The notes beneath the pieces are model-generated. The model saw only the letters and a list, made by a program, of their open reading frames with translations. It had not been told where the DNA came from and searched no databases. DNA of 64,000 bases from Pogonophryne albipinna (lineage: Eukaryota > Chordata > Actinopteri > Perciformes > Artedidraconidae), in assembly GCA_028583405.1 (NCBI GenBank), contig CM053252.1, positions 33,855,196 to 33,919,195 of the forward strand, in the 5' to 3' direction. The translations under genes were made by a program, and so were the position numbers. Positions 50,289 through 64,000 of the stretch are shown here, in pieces. Every line of letters begins with the position of its first letter. Position 1 is the first letter of the stretch.

Positions 50289-51254
50289 ATGCAAATACAT
50301 TTTTATCTTTTATATAATGTACATTTCTGGATTTTCTTTTTGATATTCTTACTCTCTGTTTATATAAACCGACCATTAAAAATACAGACTGCAGGGGATC
50401 ACACAGACTCTCACTTAAAGGTGTGGTAGGTAAGTTTTACATAAACTATTAATTGAAAGAAAGTCAGATATTTATTGTATGGTGAGTCGAAGCACGATGG
50501 ACAATTTATTCAGAATGTACAATTGCAAAGTGAATACAAATGTTCTTTAATTTTGGGCAAATGTACTGGAACTCTCCTTCATTCCTTTCAAAAGGAAGCT
50601 AAAGAAGCTTGGCACAAAAAAAGTCACACTTCTTCAACCACTGTGTGTTTTCTATTTCTGCATGTTAAATAAATGAGGCGTATAAATAACAAAGCTAGGC
50701 AAGGCTAACCGTTTCCTTACGATTCCTTAGTGTAAATTCAATCCAAGTACAGTTCCTGCATAATACATCATGGCTGATGAATTGCTAACGATGCACAAAA
50801 GAGAGTTGTGAAAAGTAAATATCTGGACCTCATTCAAAATGGAGAACTTAAATCAAACTGACATGCATTAATTAATATTATGTAAAGACTCCTGATCCAG
50901 AAAGAACTTGAGGGAAATGTTTCTCTCTTTCAAAAATTATGGCACAACAAATAATCGGAGCTAAAAGTGTCTCTTCTTGAACCCACTCCGGTCTCAGATA
51001 TGGTGGCATACAGACCCAAAACCTGCTGCAATAAAATGATTCAATTTAATTAAAAACCTGGAGGCACTTAGATTATTGAAATACATACAAATACACAAAC
51101 AAGTTTTGATAGTATATAATATAATAATGGAACAATTATTATTATTATTATTATCATATTTAATAAACCTTGAACATAAATACTGTAAACATTATGAGAA
51201 TAATATTATGAGGATGATGATAATAATAATAATAATAATAATACTACAAATAAT

Positions 51255-51303
51255 AATACATGTTATTTATATAGCGCTTTTCCTGGTGCTCAAAGCGCTT
51301 AAA
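51255..51303. repeat. teleost 'gcgctt...gtgctc' interspersed repeat
   Basis: Core gcgcttttcctggtgctcaa plus agcgctta, downstream of an ATA/AAT microsatellite (51220-51252). Confidence 0.6.
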
Positions 51304-51567
51304 TGATAAAAAAAAATATATAAACTGCGTATTAACATATACAGTAGGTGCATGATCAATAGATAAACATAGATGAATAGCACCATTACTCCAAGCCATG
51401 AGACTATTCTTGGTCCAGATTAGTCTGAATATAATTTGGATAGTTGACAGTGACACATTTGTGCTTCCATGTCATTTTTGTATTCATCCCACCACCCAAT
51501 GACAGTGTAACATAGGCTCTTTATTAAACCCATTATAGTTTAAGGGGGTGGCTATTATATTCTAGAG

Positions 51568-53078
51568 CAGTGGTTCTCAAACCTTTTTCAATAATGTACC
51601 CCCTTTGAAAAAAAAATTCAGCCAAGTACCCCCTGATCAGCGCAAAAACAATTTGTTAAGTAAAAAATGCCTATATAAAGAGGTACAGTACAGTTCTGCA
51701 CCATCAGTGTCTGATTTATTAAAACAACAACATTGTAACGGCCCGTCCACACTACAGCTTCAATAAAAGCTTGGAGCTGGGCGTGTCTGAAGCTCGACCA
51801 ACAACCAATCACATGAATCTCCCGCCCCTGACACACAAGCAGCGGTTTGATTGGCTAGAGCTTGTACTGGCATATGATTTGATTGGCTGACGCTTCCACC
51901 GAAAGCTTCAGAAGCTTCAAAAGTTGAACATTGCTCAACTTTTGCAGCCTGAAACGCCAGGAAAGCTCCGCTCTGCTTCCCACAATGCAGTTCGGCGAAA
52001 AGTGACGTCACCCCATTCAAAGTGAATGGGCAGACGCGTTGGAAACCGTTTTTGAAGCTGTCGAAGCTGTAGTGTGGACGGGCCGTAACTGAGAAACACT
52101 TAAATGCTACATTTAAAATGTTTACAATCCATCGCTAAATTCATGGCAAACCAATTTTAACATCATGCAATAACACTAAGACGACATTAGTTGCATTGAA
52201 CTGATCTTTTTAATAAGTTGTACTTACAATTTAGTGAGAAACATGGGCTTGTGCTTCACTGAGGATCTTTGTCATTCTGACAGGGAGGCAAACTGCAGTT
52301 ATTACACTCTGCGTTTTGAAATATATGTAACTCTGTTAATATAAAACCCACACTGCTCAAACTTCCTTACTTTTCCCAAAATTGGTATATTTATTTATTT
52401 TGGGGCGTGGGGAATGAAGAGAAAAAAAATTATGAGCATGGGATTTTGACCCCTCATTCCTCATATAAACATATGCATAATGCTGCGCTATACTTTGCGG
52501 CCACACACCGTTGCCAAGCAACGCTTATTGTTTAGGTGTCCTTTGATAAGCAGGCAGTCAAATAATTAACTAGAACTAGCTAGATCTGATAGATTTGGAC
52601 ATAGACGCGAGTGAAGTCTAACCGGACGCGAGAGAGAGATCAGATCAGCTGCTGCTGACAGAGAACACGCAGCACTGCATGATCACAGCTCCGCCGCTGT
52701 GACGGACCGTTGAGTGGAGCAAAATTAAATACACTAAGAGTTAGACCTAACACACTTAGCTTGTTTATCTACTCTGGAACTAGCTAAACGAGTTATAAAT
52801 ATATTTATTCTTTACTGTCGGGTCACTTATTACAGGTTCAGCGAGCTGCACGAGACTGACGGGCTGTCGGGAGAGGAAAAGAGAGCACCCCGTTTATTTT
52901 CCCCATTTTATTATCCAGAATTACTGTAAACCTTTGAATAAAGTAATTACTATTAGTAGTTTGTTTAAATGCATTACTTATGTTGTTTTCTTCATTAACA
53001 TAAAATAAATCTCACGTACCCCCTGCAGTATTGCAACGTACCCCTAGGGGTCCGCGTACCCCCATTTTAGAACCACTG
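51568..53078. mobile_element. hAT element family C with 8-bp target duplication
   Basis: Ends cagtggttctcaaac / tagaaccactg with duplications ttctagag at 51560-51567 and 53079-53086. Near both ends lie copies of gtaccccct, likely transposase-binding subterminal repeats. Non-autonomous, 1511 bp, and it carries a nested MITE at 51739-52085. Confidence 0.92.
51739..52085. mobile_element. PIF/Harbinger-like MITE nested in hAT family C
   Basis: Perfect inverted ends cggcccgtccacactacagc and gctgtagtgtggacgggccg with TAA duplicated on both sides (51736-51738, 52086-52088). The 3-bp TAA target fits the Harbinger group. The 347-bp interior has many aagcttc/gaagctt motifs in both orientations. Confidence 0.85.
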
Positions 53079-53086
53079 TTCTAGAG

Positions 53087-54980
53087 TTTGCTCCTCTAGA
53101 ATTAAAAAATTGTTCGAGTTTGTGGTTAGATGCCTGTAATAAGGTCTCAGGTTAAGCAGAAGATATATTTTCGTGTTGTTCTATGACATAAATTACGTCA
53201 GTAAATTACCCACTGTTTGAAGCTTAAATATGTCTCAAAAAACAACAAGTGACTAAATAAGTCTACTATACGTCATCACGCCGAAAATGAGAACGTCTTT
53301 AGCCTAGTGGTGTTGACTTAAAGTCATGCAACCTTAATTTAGTTGCAGTTACGCTTCAACTTTTATAAAGGTTGTTTGAATATGTGTGGATTATCCAGGT
53401 AAACAAAACGTGTAAGCATCATAAACGTGTGCTTGCCAAAGATCTTAGTACCTGCAATGTTCCGAAAATCTAAAGGTAAAAATCCCACTGCCCCTTTGTC
53501 GAGGGACCCCTTGCAATGCTAAATACATACATCATCACTGCACAACTTTATTGACGTTTAGCCATCTTCTTTATGCTTTCCTACTCAGAGCCTTGCTTTA
53601 GAATCGAAAATAAATCCCACAACAACCTTTATGGGTACTTTGACCCTTTAAACTCAGTCATAAAATATTAGCAAATACCTATTTCTACCACGATGGAAAC
53701 ATTATATGTCTGTAAATTAACCTCATTCTTACCAACACATTAATGCTCGAGCTGTCAAAGATTAAACTGAAAAGTAAAAATGTATTGTGGTTATCTGTTT
53801 TTCTCACCTTTTATGGTTAAAATATGGGATAGCTTTTTTTACAGATGGCATTACAAATGTGAATGGGCCTCGTAATTATCTGCACTTCCTATGTTTGTTC
53901 TCGCTGTTGAAGCTTATGGCAAGCCCAACACAGAAGGATTATGCAGACACTAATTTTCTGTCAACGGTCAGTTCATCTTCACTCAATTTGTTTTATTCAA
54001 TGTATTCATTACATTTTCATACAGGTTGAAGTGATCAATCAGATCTTAATGTATTCAGATTGCTTTATGTTAATGTCTCAATACAAATCTTTTACTTTTT
54101 TATCTTACATTATACATTGCTTTAGCAGAAACATAGCTTACACTCGCAATTACATTTAATCAATGTTGCTGGTTAGAAAACATCTTTTTATTTTTGGACG
54201 TTAAACGTTTGCTAACATTGTTCCTCGAAAACTAAAAAACACATTGATGACCCTGTTGGAAGAGGCAGAGCATGACTCATTGTTTTGCATTCTGCAATAT
54301 TTCATTGTTTCTCCACAGTAGTGTGTATCTGCATTCCTTACTTTGATGTTGACCTTGATAGTTCTCTGGCTTTGATTTATCTTTGTGTTTTTGCTTTAAA
54401 GCAACGAGACCAAAGACAACATTGTGTATTGTTTGTTTTTCTGTGTCTGCTAAGCTGACATTGTATGTCACTTGCGAAGAATGCGAGTTTATTCCAATAC
54501 AAAATGTTTTCATCCAAAGTAAATAGTCTTTGCCTTTTCCTCTCTAGTTTTCTAATCCGGGAATGTATTGTTTTGATTATTAGTTTTTACAGATGCTTTT
54601 ATCCAAAGCCATTATGAAATGTAGGGATACTGTTTTATACAGCAGATTTAGCTTTGGTTTATACTGCTGCCAACCAGCTGTATGTTTGATCAAGGGACAC
54701 AAAAACAGTTTAATGTCCCTCCTCTAAAGCTTTGAACCCACATCTTGCCCTTTTGGCCCAGTCCTCAAGCCTCCCACTCTTCTAAACAGTGCCCACTGTT
54801 GGTAATCCATCTGTGAAGGTTGTGTTGTTCTTGCCTCCTGTACACAATCAATCATTTTTGTGAAGGAAAACTTGAAACCCTTAGCATGTTCATTATCCTT
54901 CTCTTCTACTAATGCACAATGTCACCCTGTATGGTAATCTGATGTAGAACCCCAACCTCTTCTCGTCTTTTCCATTGCAG
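53087..54980. other. intergenic, no firm gene
   Basis: A start-like ATG (cttatggcaagc at about 53914) followed by a possible donor at 53969 does not join in frame to the exon-like segment at 54981. A repeat tail (atgcttttatccaaagcc, about 54593) is present. Confidence 0.5.
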
Positions 54981-55351
54981 ATCTCTCTGCATGTGGATCA
55001 AATCAGAATTATGCACTAATTGACCATTTACAGGGCTTGAGAAAATCCCTAATGGACTTGATATTAAATCCCCCTCAGATATTTAAAGTGTCTTTTTGGA
55101 GTGCCTTGTCGAAAAACCAGGCGTTCTCTTTTTTACAAGAAGGCCAAGTTAAGCCAGTCAGTGTGTCGGAATGGGCCAGCCAAGCCCAGGCGGCTGTTAG
55201 ACGGGATTATGGGACGACAGTAGGGAAGGGCAATGCGACGCAGGGGAGAAGGGAATGGCCAGATCTCCACTCAACGACTTCCAGATGGTCTGTAGACCGA
55301 GGTTCTCTCACTGTAGATACATACTCAGCTTGGTTAACTTGTGCTCCATAA
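54981..55351 (+). CDS. possible exon of an unrecognised gene
   Basis: A strong acceptor (tctcgtcttttccattgcag) opens 123 stop-free codons, including LRKSLMDLILNPPQIFKVSF and EWASQAQAAVRRDYG, which look protein-like, ending in TAA at 55351. A weak donor AG|GT after 55301 would join in phase to the next candidate exon at 55694. No upstream start exon is found and no family is recognised. It may be chance. Confidence 0.25.
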
Positions 55352-55693
55352 GGGGCTTAAAGTTGACTTCTTTATAATGAGATTGACTTCGGTTTTATGT
55401 GAAAAGTAAGATAGCATAAATTTCAATATGCCTGCCTGGCCCTTTAATGCGCCATTAAGGCTTGACTAAAAAACTTGGACTATTAAACAGAACACAGGGA
55501 CCTTTGGTGTAAACTTATGCTACCTTTCTTTTTAACGTCAAGAGTAACTTATTGTAACCTTGCTAAGGGTACAGCATTTCAAAATGACCCAAGAACATTG
55601 CATTTAAAGTAATAGTTAGATATATTTGAATACCTATATCAACACATTATACTTTTGCGGAAAGTATCAAACTTTGTTTTGTGTTATTTACAG

Positions 55694-55811
55694 ATATGGT
55701 TGGCGCCAGCAGCGGTCCAGTTCTGCTCTCTCATCCATATTCAAAGCTGAAGATTCAACAGTCCAGAATGAAGAGATCACTAATGGTGGTAGAATTGTGT
55801 ATACATTTTAG
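55694..55811 (+). CDS. possible second exon of the same unrecognised gene
   Basis: A good acceptor (gtgttatttacag) then an open frame YGWRQQRSSSALSSIFKAED, then STVQNEEITNGG, to TAG at 55809. The reading fits in phase with a donor after 55301. Short, no domain; only transcript data would decide. Confidence 0.22.
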
Positions 55812-56193
55812 TTTTCTGGTGAAATGATTGGGTTACCGCCTAATTAAGAAAATGATCGGTGTAAATCTGTGCACTGTTGCCTTGTCAGTATTAATGTTCA
55901 AATAAATAGCATCTCATGAAACAATGTTATGGTACCCTTTACATTATTTAACAATTATGTGCACTACACAATGTTATATTATTTAAATGTAGAGACATTG
56001 CCAATGCCAAGTGGCCATCACAGAATGCTGTATTCAAACCATACTCAATCCTTTCTTTTTTGAATTTGTGTTTATAGTCCACTAATTTGCAATAGCAAAT
56101 GCAGTTTTTTTTTCAAGCAAAATACATGATGATGTTGATGATGAAAGCAAAATCTTTCCTTATCCAAAGCACTTTTTGATGCTTACCCTACCC

Positions 56194-57228
56194 CAGTGGT
56201 TCTCAAACTTTTTTTGTCATCCCCACTTTGAACAGATGGGCCTTTTCAAGCCCCACCTGTTCCTCGTCGCTCCAATAAAATGGTAGGCCAAGCTTAAAAT
56301 TGTCAAATGTATCGTTCTATAACAGGGGTCTCCAACCTTTTTTAAGATGAGAGCTACTTTCAAAAAAACAAGTCGTGAGCTACTTTTACTCCTCTTTTTT
56401 AGTTTTTTTGCAGTGTATATATTTAGCACATTTTAACATTATTATATGCTTACCTTTAACCTTCGTGTGCTGTTTGTGTATGTGGGACCAGTTTTCAGTG
56501 TTTACTAAAAGAAAATGTATGCAATTTGATTATTTTAACATGCTTTATTTGGGCCTCAAAATGGACCTCACATCCTCGAGTCTAGGGGGGTACGGGGACA
56601 TGCTCCCCCGGGAAGATTTTTTAAATGTATCAATCTGGTGCAATTTGAGCACAAAATGAATTTATGGATACAGCTCTCAACACTCTATGAAAGAGAGCTG
56701 TATACTTTTCAATAATACAAACATCTTTAGAATATGATCACAACCAATAACAAATCATTTAAACTGGTTTATTCTTATCTTATGTTACCTAGTTAGCATT
56801 CTTTCTTTTTACGTGTGCATATTTTACTAATCACTCCCCTTTTAAACTGTTTTTCCTTTTTTTTTTTAACTGTCCTATAGTACACATTGGAATGATTATT
56901 TACTTTATTTTTTACAACTAGGCTATATTAAATAGATAAAGGTGTGCTCTCTCTCGCTCTGTCTCGCTCACTCACAGAGGTTGTGTGCTCCTCCTTGGCG
57001 ATGACGGCTTGCGTTAAAAAATAATAATAAACATTATTTGTAAAGTGGGGGGACACAAACGGTACTGTGAAAGTCCACCGCCGTTGCGAGTCTCCGGCTG
57101 TAACAGTCCACTACCGCCCGCGAGGATCCAGGTTCGATTCCGGCCAGAGGTCCAAAAAATGTATTCGCGTTTATATCACATCTCTGCGCCCCACCAGTGG
57201 GGCGCGCCCCACACTTTGAGAAAATCTG
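56194..57228. mobile_element. hAT element family C-like, with 8-bp target duplication
   Basis: Left end cagtggttctcaaac, right end ttgagaaaatctg, with ccctaccc at 56186-56193 and 57229-57236. Within it, caggggtctccaacc (about 56325) is the left end of yet another hAT-type element whose right end I could not find. A tRNA-like B-box lies at 57131. Confidence 0.8.
57131..57141 (+). other. tRNA-like B-box in a hAT element
   Basis: ggttcgattcc is a perfect RNA polymerase III B-box, and the preceding 70 bp (gagtctccggctgtaacagt...) has a tRNA-like length. No foldable acceptor stem is evident, so it is a tRNA-derived fragment rather than a tRNA gene. Confidence 0.5.
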
Positions 57229-57236
57229 CCCTACCC

Positions 57237-59600
57237 TAACACTTGACTCTGGTATTAAAGTCCTGCTCTTTGTACATCCACTCATAACCTCTGACCATCT
57301 CCATGAGTCTTGTGTGTTGTACAAGAACGTTGCAGTTCCTTCCCTGGAATAAACATTGCGAATGAATATAATCCAGGCAGCAATTATATTTCCCTCAGAC
57401 ATGTTAGTAGTATATAAACATCATTCCAAGGACACTGTGTTTCCATACTAGTGGTTTTGCATGTTTGATCCTATTTACTGCAAATCATCAGCTGACTTGT
57501 TTAAGAGTTCTTGGATAAAGTCATCATTTCAGGCTACCATTGAATTGCACTTTATTCTATCCCTCTCTATCTTGAAATTCAACCAACAATGTTTGCAGGC
57601 TTGATGTTCACTGAAAGGGAACTCAAACAAGTTTCAAAAGTCTGCCAATTAATTTTCGTATGCATATTAAAATGATTGGAAACGGTAAGAAAAAACAATA
57701 CTTTACAAATACAATTAGCAAAAAGACTTGTATGGCCCTAAGCAAATCACCCTAATGACAGCAACTGTACTCTGTACTCTGACAGTTAAATTAATGTCTG
57801 AACATTGTCATCAGGCAAGTTATATTTCAGTATTTCAAGATAGCTGGCTGATGATTTGTTGATTTGAATGGTAGCCCTCTGTGAAGAGCCTCCCTTCATG
57901 TGAAATGCATCATCAGCTGATAAAGAGATAGAAAATGAGGTGCAGACATGAACCAGAACCTAGCCATCAGCATAACTCATGATCAAATGAGAGCAATATG
58001 TGAGAGAAAGCAGTGCCCTATATCCTGATGTACTCACCCTGCTGTCTACATACTTTTAACAAATCTGCTTTACCTTGACTTTTGATTCCTATTCGACATT
58101 TACTGATTGTAACTCAAGTAGATACTGTAAGTGCATCTTATTAATTATATTGGACAACACCATATGGTCTTTATATATTATAAATTGTGTTTTGAACAGT
58201 AAAACTAGTTCAGTCATGGAGAACTTGAAATAGTTTACTGGAACATGGCTTCTGAAAAACATACATTTTTAAAGACACGTGCAAATTTAGGGGCAACTTT
58301 GTCAACGTAAAACACATTAAGCATTAATACGTTTATTAAGAAGAGAAGGATGCAAAAATGCTCAGCTTATGACTGCAGGCAAACCTATACTGTATCCTAA
58401 AAAGTTCCTAATAAAGTTTTTTGTAATTTCGTAATATACAAACAGTTTTTTGTCGACGGAACACTTGGATAACTGGCTATCTGGTATCAAACATTTTGAC
58501 TATTGTATTTATTTTTGGTAAAACATCTTTACTATTATATATATAACTCTTGTGTTTTGTAAGTTATGTAATTGAGCAAGACAAACTTTTTTTGTGAAAT
58601 CTTCTTGTAAATCCATAAAAGCAATGTAAAAGCAAAAATGTCAATATTATCCATAACGAAAAAGAGCGAAAATAGTAATCTCTACATAAAGTGGGGTTAC
58701 ACTTTTTAGAAGAACAATGTTGATCTTTAATTAAATAAAGCAACAATTAGAAGCAAGAAAATGTTTATTCATCAGGAGTGCAAAAATGTCCATATATTTA
58801 AAAATGCAATATCAAATTTTACAACACTTAAAATCTAGGGACAATGCACTAATGCATGAAGGATCATCGTCATACCGTACAGACAATCTTTCCTTGTCAT
58901 TGCAAGTTTAAACTCCCTTGGATGCAATGCTACAAAGAACCTTTTTTCTTTCAGCGTTCTGCATGCTTATCCTGTTTTCTATTTGTAGTCTTGCAAGGAT
59001 TTTTTCCAAGTAAATCATTTGGGAATGGGATTTGTGTGCAGCTCTCTTTTCCAGTACTCACCATTGCTTAAATTTTTTTTTCCTTAAGCCCGCATCTGGT
59101 TGCTGTCCCGTTTCACTATTATAGTGTTTTGAGCCAAGTTTTGACGAACAACCACAGTAGTATTGCTTAGTCTTGACTCACAACATTTCTTCTGAGTGCT
59201 AGTATGCAACAATACAACATTTGAATAAGACCCATTCACTAGCAACTTTTTAATTGATGATTTGTGGCGCACATATTCCTTCATTTAAATAATCTGTATG
59301 TACATTGTGGGAAATAAACTGTCATAAATAGTTTGCTAGTTTAATATATTTGTGGATATGATTATCTGATATGATCAATCTCACTTTTCAGTGAACTCAA
59401 TGCACTTTTACCCTATACATTACACTGTAGCAAATCTCAGTAGGCACAGATAAATAATTAGGATTCAAGATAGATATGTTGGCTGTGATAACTTTTGAAA
59501 TCTCTAAAACCTTTTTGAAACCAAACCCCAGGCCCTTCTCAAAGTTGTGGGCTTTGTTTATTTTCTTACATTTTCAACAAGTCCCATGAAAAAACGTAGC
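57237..59600. other. intergenic, no gene seen
   Basis: AT-rich DNA downstream of tbx4; nothing coding or repetitive recognised. Confidence 0.55.
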
Positions 59601-59604
59601 TTAA

Positions 59605-59986
59605 AGGAGGGGTAGGTAAGTTTGAGAAACTGGCTCGAGATACACTTTTTGTTATATTCCATGGAATGCTCTTAACATCCCGATAGCAATGAATATATTA
59701 AGTGCTTTGACAAAAAATCCATTAAAAAGTGTCATCTGTGGAAGCCGTAGTACCGTAAAAAGCACGACCAATCATCTGAGCCGGCCCGGCTAAAATAACT
59801 GGATGGCCTACCTGCCTGTCAGCCTTCCATCTGTGCACAAACTTATCGCGTGTCCTCATTGGTCATGTGCGGGTTCATGTGTGTTGGAGGAGGGGCTCTG
59901 TAAGGAAGTGGCAGATTTTTTCAGGCTGTGTATTTTCAAATTCTAGCGCACTCAAGCTGGTTTCTCCAAAATTACCCACCCCACCT
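59605..59986. mobile_element. piggyBac-like MITE, copy 2 (TTAA flanks)
   Basis: TTAA at 59601-59604 and 59987-59990; ends aggaggggtaggtaagt / attacccaccccacct. About 380 bp and closely related to the 40339 copy, but without its SINE insert. Confidence 0.88.
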
Positions 59987-59990
59987 TTAA

Positions 59991-60916
59991 CGTTGCACTG
60001 TTGCATACGTTTACGTGTTCCTTAGTACTACAATCAAAGCCACAGTCAATTATTTTGAGCCAATCTCTGTTAAGTACACCGCAATGACTTAGAGGGCTTG
60101 TTAGATTTATTTTGCATTGAGACAAGTATGTGGACTTGAGTTGACGGTCTGAAACAACTAAAATTACAGATGAAAATATTTTTCAACAAATTTGATTTTG
60201 TACAAAACTACAATTGCCAGCTGTTTTGGTAAAATGCTGTGATTGTACTTACTGTATATTTGTGACCACTTTTTTAAAGATATACATTTTCACCGCAATC
60301 GGCTTGCATATTTGTAATACAGGCAGGGTAGCCTAACAAAGTAGTTGGTTTATGTCTTCTTATTGGACTTGTTCACAATAAGAAACATTTAGAATAACTA
60401 CAATATTGCTCTATCAAGGTGGCGCTCTATAATAAGTAATGGAACCCTCAATGCTCAGTTTTCACTCAAAGACCATCATGTACACATATTTTACAAACCT
60501 CTCTTTCTCTTCAAGGGCAAGCACAGCAATTGTACCTCATCTTTTTTATTTTCTGGAAACCTATCCTCTTTTACTTTAGGCTACGTAGCAAACACTTTTT
60601 GGATGTTGTCCGACTCTGCGATCGCATCAACACGTCTTGTTCCCTTGAGCTTACTTTTGCCTCTGATAGACTTTGTGATGTTCATATGCTAGACATCTGC
60701 ATAAGTAACAAGGTCAGCCAGTGTTCAACACACCACATACAATGTTGTATGTCAATTTGCTTCAGTGAGAACAAATGGATGTGAATGGTTTTGGAGTGCA
60801 ATGATTATGGCTGTAGTTCATTATTGTTGATTGGCATCAGCAGCCCAAAGTGGGATTTTGAACCTAGATTATTTCAGATGTTTATGTATAAAAAATGGTT
60901 TCTACAGTTGTCCATG
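59991..60916 (-). other. tbx4 3' UTR and flank
   Basis: Sequence downstream of the tbx4 stop. Candidate poly(A) signals at 60545 and about 60110; no other feature. Confidence 0.5.
60545..60550 (-). terminator. candidate poly(A) signal, tbx4
   Basis: AATAAA on the minus strand about 370 bases after the tbx4 stop. This would give a short 3' UTR; another AATAAA lies near 60110. Without transcript data the choice is open. Confidence 0.35.
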
Positions 60917-62626
<1,710 letters not shown>

Positions 62627-64000
62627 CTAGGAAGAGGAAGAGAATATAAGACATTTCATTTTTAACTTCTGAAAGCAGCGGTCTATGAACAGCCACTATT
62701 ATGCGGTGCACTTTATTTTTAACACTCTTACCAAATTACCCATGTTTACCCCCCATTTGACATTCCTAATATCATGCCGAAGGTTCAAAATATTTGTAAT
62801 TATTGTGTTTACGCCTTTATTTGATATTATTCTGAGGCAAGAGGTTAGCTTGATAGAATAAATTGTCTTTTAACTGTTAGCTTACATGCATGTTAAACCA
62901 TGTATTTTACGACCCATTCCCTGTTTAGTTCCTCATTGGAATTGAGCCTTTCAAGTGCAGCATTGTTGGATTAGATAACATGCCTTTTCTGATCACAGTC
63001 AGACTTGATCTGGAACCTAAATATTGTGAATTATTAGAGCAGGTAACATTCGATGAGCGTGCTTCGTTAGGTTGTTTGGGTTGCTGCAGGTCAGCTCACT
63101 AGTACCAGCCTGTTCACTGCAGCCGAGTGCTGAGCCAAGCGAAGCGTTAGCAACAGTAGGGCAGGGTCATCACTAGTCCAGCTCTGTCAGTGGTGATAAG
63201 CATCAAGCTCTGCACTTCGGTTCCCCTCCTCATTTGCCAGACATTCTCCTAAGGAGACTTAGACTCTAGGGGGCTCTCAAAGAGACACAAAGGCATGGAG
63301 GGTCTAGGTTCAGGTTGAAATAAGAAAGGACCCTTGCTCACATGCTTCCTGTTGAAGAAGATTGAGGAAGATTCAACTTATTGTCATTACGTAGTACAGG
63401 CATGTAACAAAATGGTTTCTCTGCATTTGACCCATCCTAGTGTTAGGAGCAGTGGGCTGCCATTATGTACGGCGCCCGGGGAGCAGTGTCTTGCTCAGGG
63501 ACACCTCGGTAGCACTTGGTCTTTCCGGGACTTGAACTGGTGACCTTCCAGTTGCCAAGCCAAGTCCCTATGGACTTCGCCACCACCGCCTGCTGAGGCA
63601 GGCTAGAGACACACAGATAAGCTATTGGCTCATTCACCGGAGGCTCTCTGTTGACCTTTGTCTGCTCTGCTGTCTGGCTGCTGTTTGAGGGTGATACTGG
63701 AGACTCTTGGGTGACTGTCAGAATGTACAGGGACGATCAGGGTAGCCTTCCTCAGAACCGTGAAGGGCTAAGGAAGGTATTTGCTTTCATCTACCCCTTA
63801 TAAAAACATTCAGGCATAATTATTTGCTTTAACTGATATGTGCCTGCAATTAGTTGTTGAGGGACTGTGATAAGAATTAATTTACCATAGCATGTAATGA
63901 CCCAACCATATAACTACACAAGAATGTCAATATTGGATGATTCAGCAACACCTTGGTTAAGTTTTGGTAAGGCTAGGGGTTATGCAACTAAAACTGGGGG
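62627..64000 (-). other. tbx4 intron (5' exons beyond window)
   Basis: No T-box exon is found in this stretch on the minus strand, so it is intron. It holds one interspersed repeat at 63363-63596. Confidence 0.7.
63363..63596. repeat. teleost interspersed repeat in tbx4 intron
   Basis: Blocks ttattgtcattacgtagtac, gcgcccggggagcagtgtct, tgctcagggacacctcggta and acttgaactggtgaccttcc follow one another as in a repeat I know to be common in teleost introns. A truncated copy lies at 45535. It gives spurious short ORFs. Confidence 0.65.

Noticed and set aside
50415..50435. TTAA plus aggtgtggtaggtaag, a third piggyBac-like MITE left end
   Set aside because: No matching right end found nearby; at most a truncated copy.
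53914..53969. ATG with plausible context and donor as first exon for the 54981 segment
   Set aside because: Phases do not match; joining gives an early stop.
57070..57150. Functional tRNA gene
   Set aside because: B-box is perfect but no consistent acceptor stem or anticodon arm could be drawn, and it lies inside a hAT element.

Overview
This window is vertebrate, almost certainly teleost, nuclear DNA. It is AT-rich, its genes are split by GT-AG introns, it carries long CA/GT microsatellites, and it is crowded with fish-type mobile elements (Tc1-like, hAT-like, piggyBac-like TTAA elements, L2/Rex-type LINE ends). Two protein-coding genes are recognised with confidence. They lie tail to tail, the order and orientation I recall for BRIP1 and TBX4 in human.

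Left part (1-20.9 kb): the 3' half of brip1 (FANCJ DNA helicase) on the + strand. The first 10.9 kb is intron. Nine phase-compatible exons follow, from 10910 to 20253, and encode 722 residues. They start just before helicase motif VI, run through a long acidic/Ser-rich tail with the conserved FTPEL (TopBP1-type) motif, then a basic segment, and end in a Cys-containing C-terminal extension with two CxxC knuckles that the human protein as I know it lacks. The last exon is uncertain; an open frame ending at 20869 just before AATAAA is a candidate.

Middle (20.9-60.5 kb): a gene-poor interval dominated by nested transposons. A piggyBac-like element lies at 23.3-24.7 kb. A direct duplication (26.1-30.9 and 31.4-32.7 kb) has its first copy invaded by a LINE and by a hAT element that itself carries a second hAT; the uninvaded second copy preserves the empty target site. 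A three-level nest sits at 40.3-41.8 kb, a dead Tc1 element split by a hAT at 48.3-50.4 kb, and further hAT elements at 51.6-53.1 and 56.2-57.2 kb. Two exon-like open segments near 55 kb are the only hint of another gene. The interval is a reasonable place for tbx4 regulatory DNA, but none can be recognised without alignment.

Right part (60.5-64 kb): the 3' half of tbx4 on the - strand. Four exons encode the second half of the T-box and the full C-terminal domain; the 5' exons lie beyond the window.
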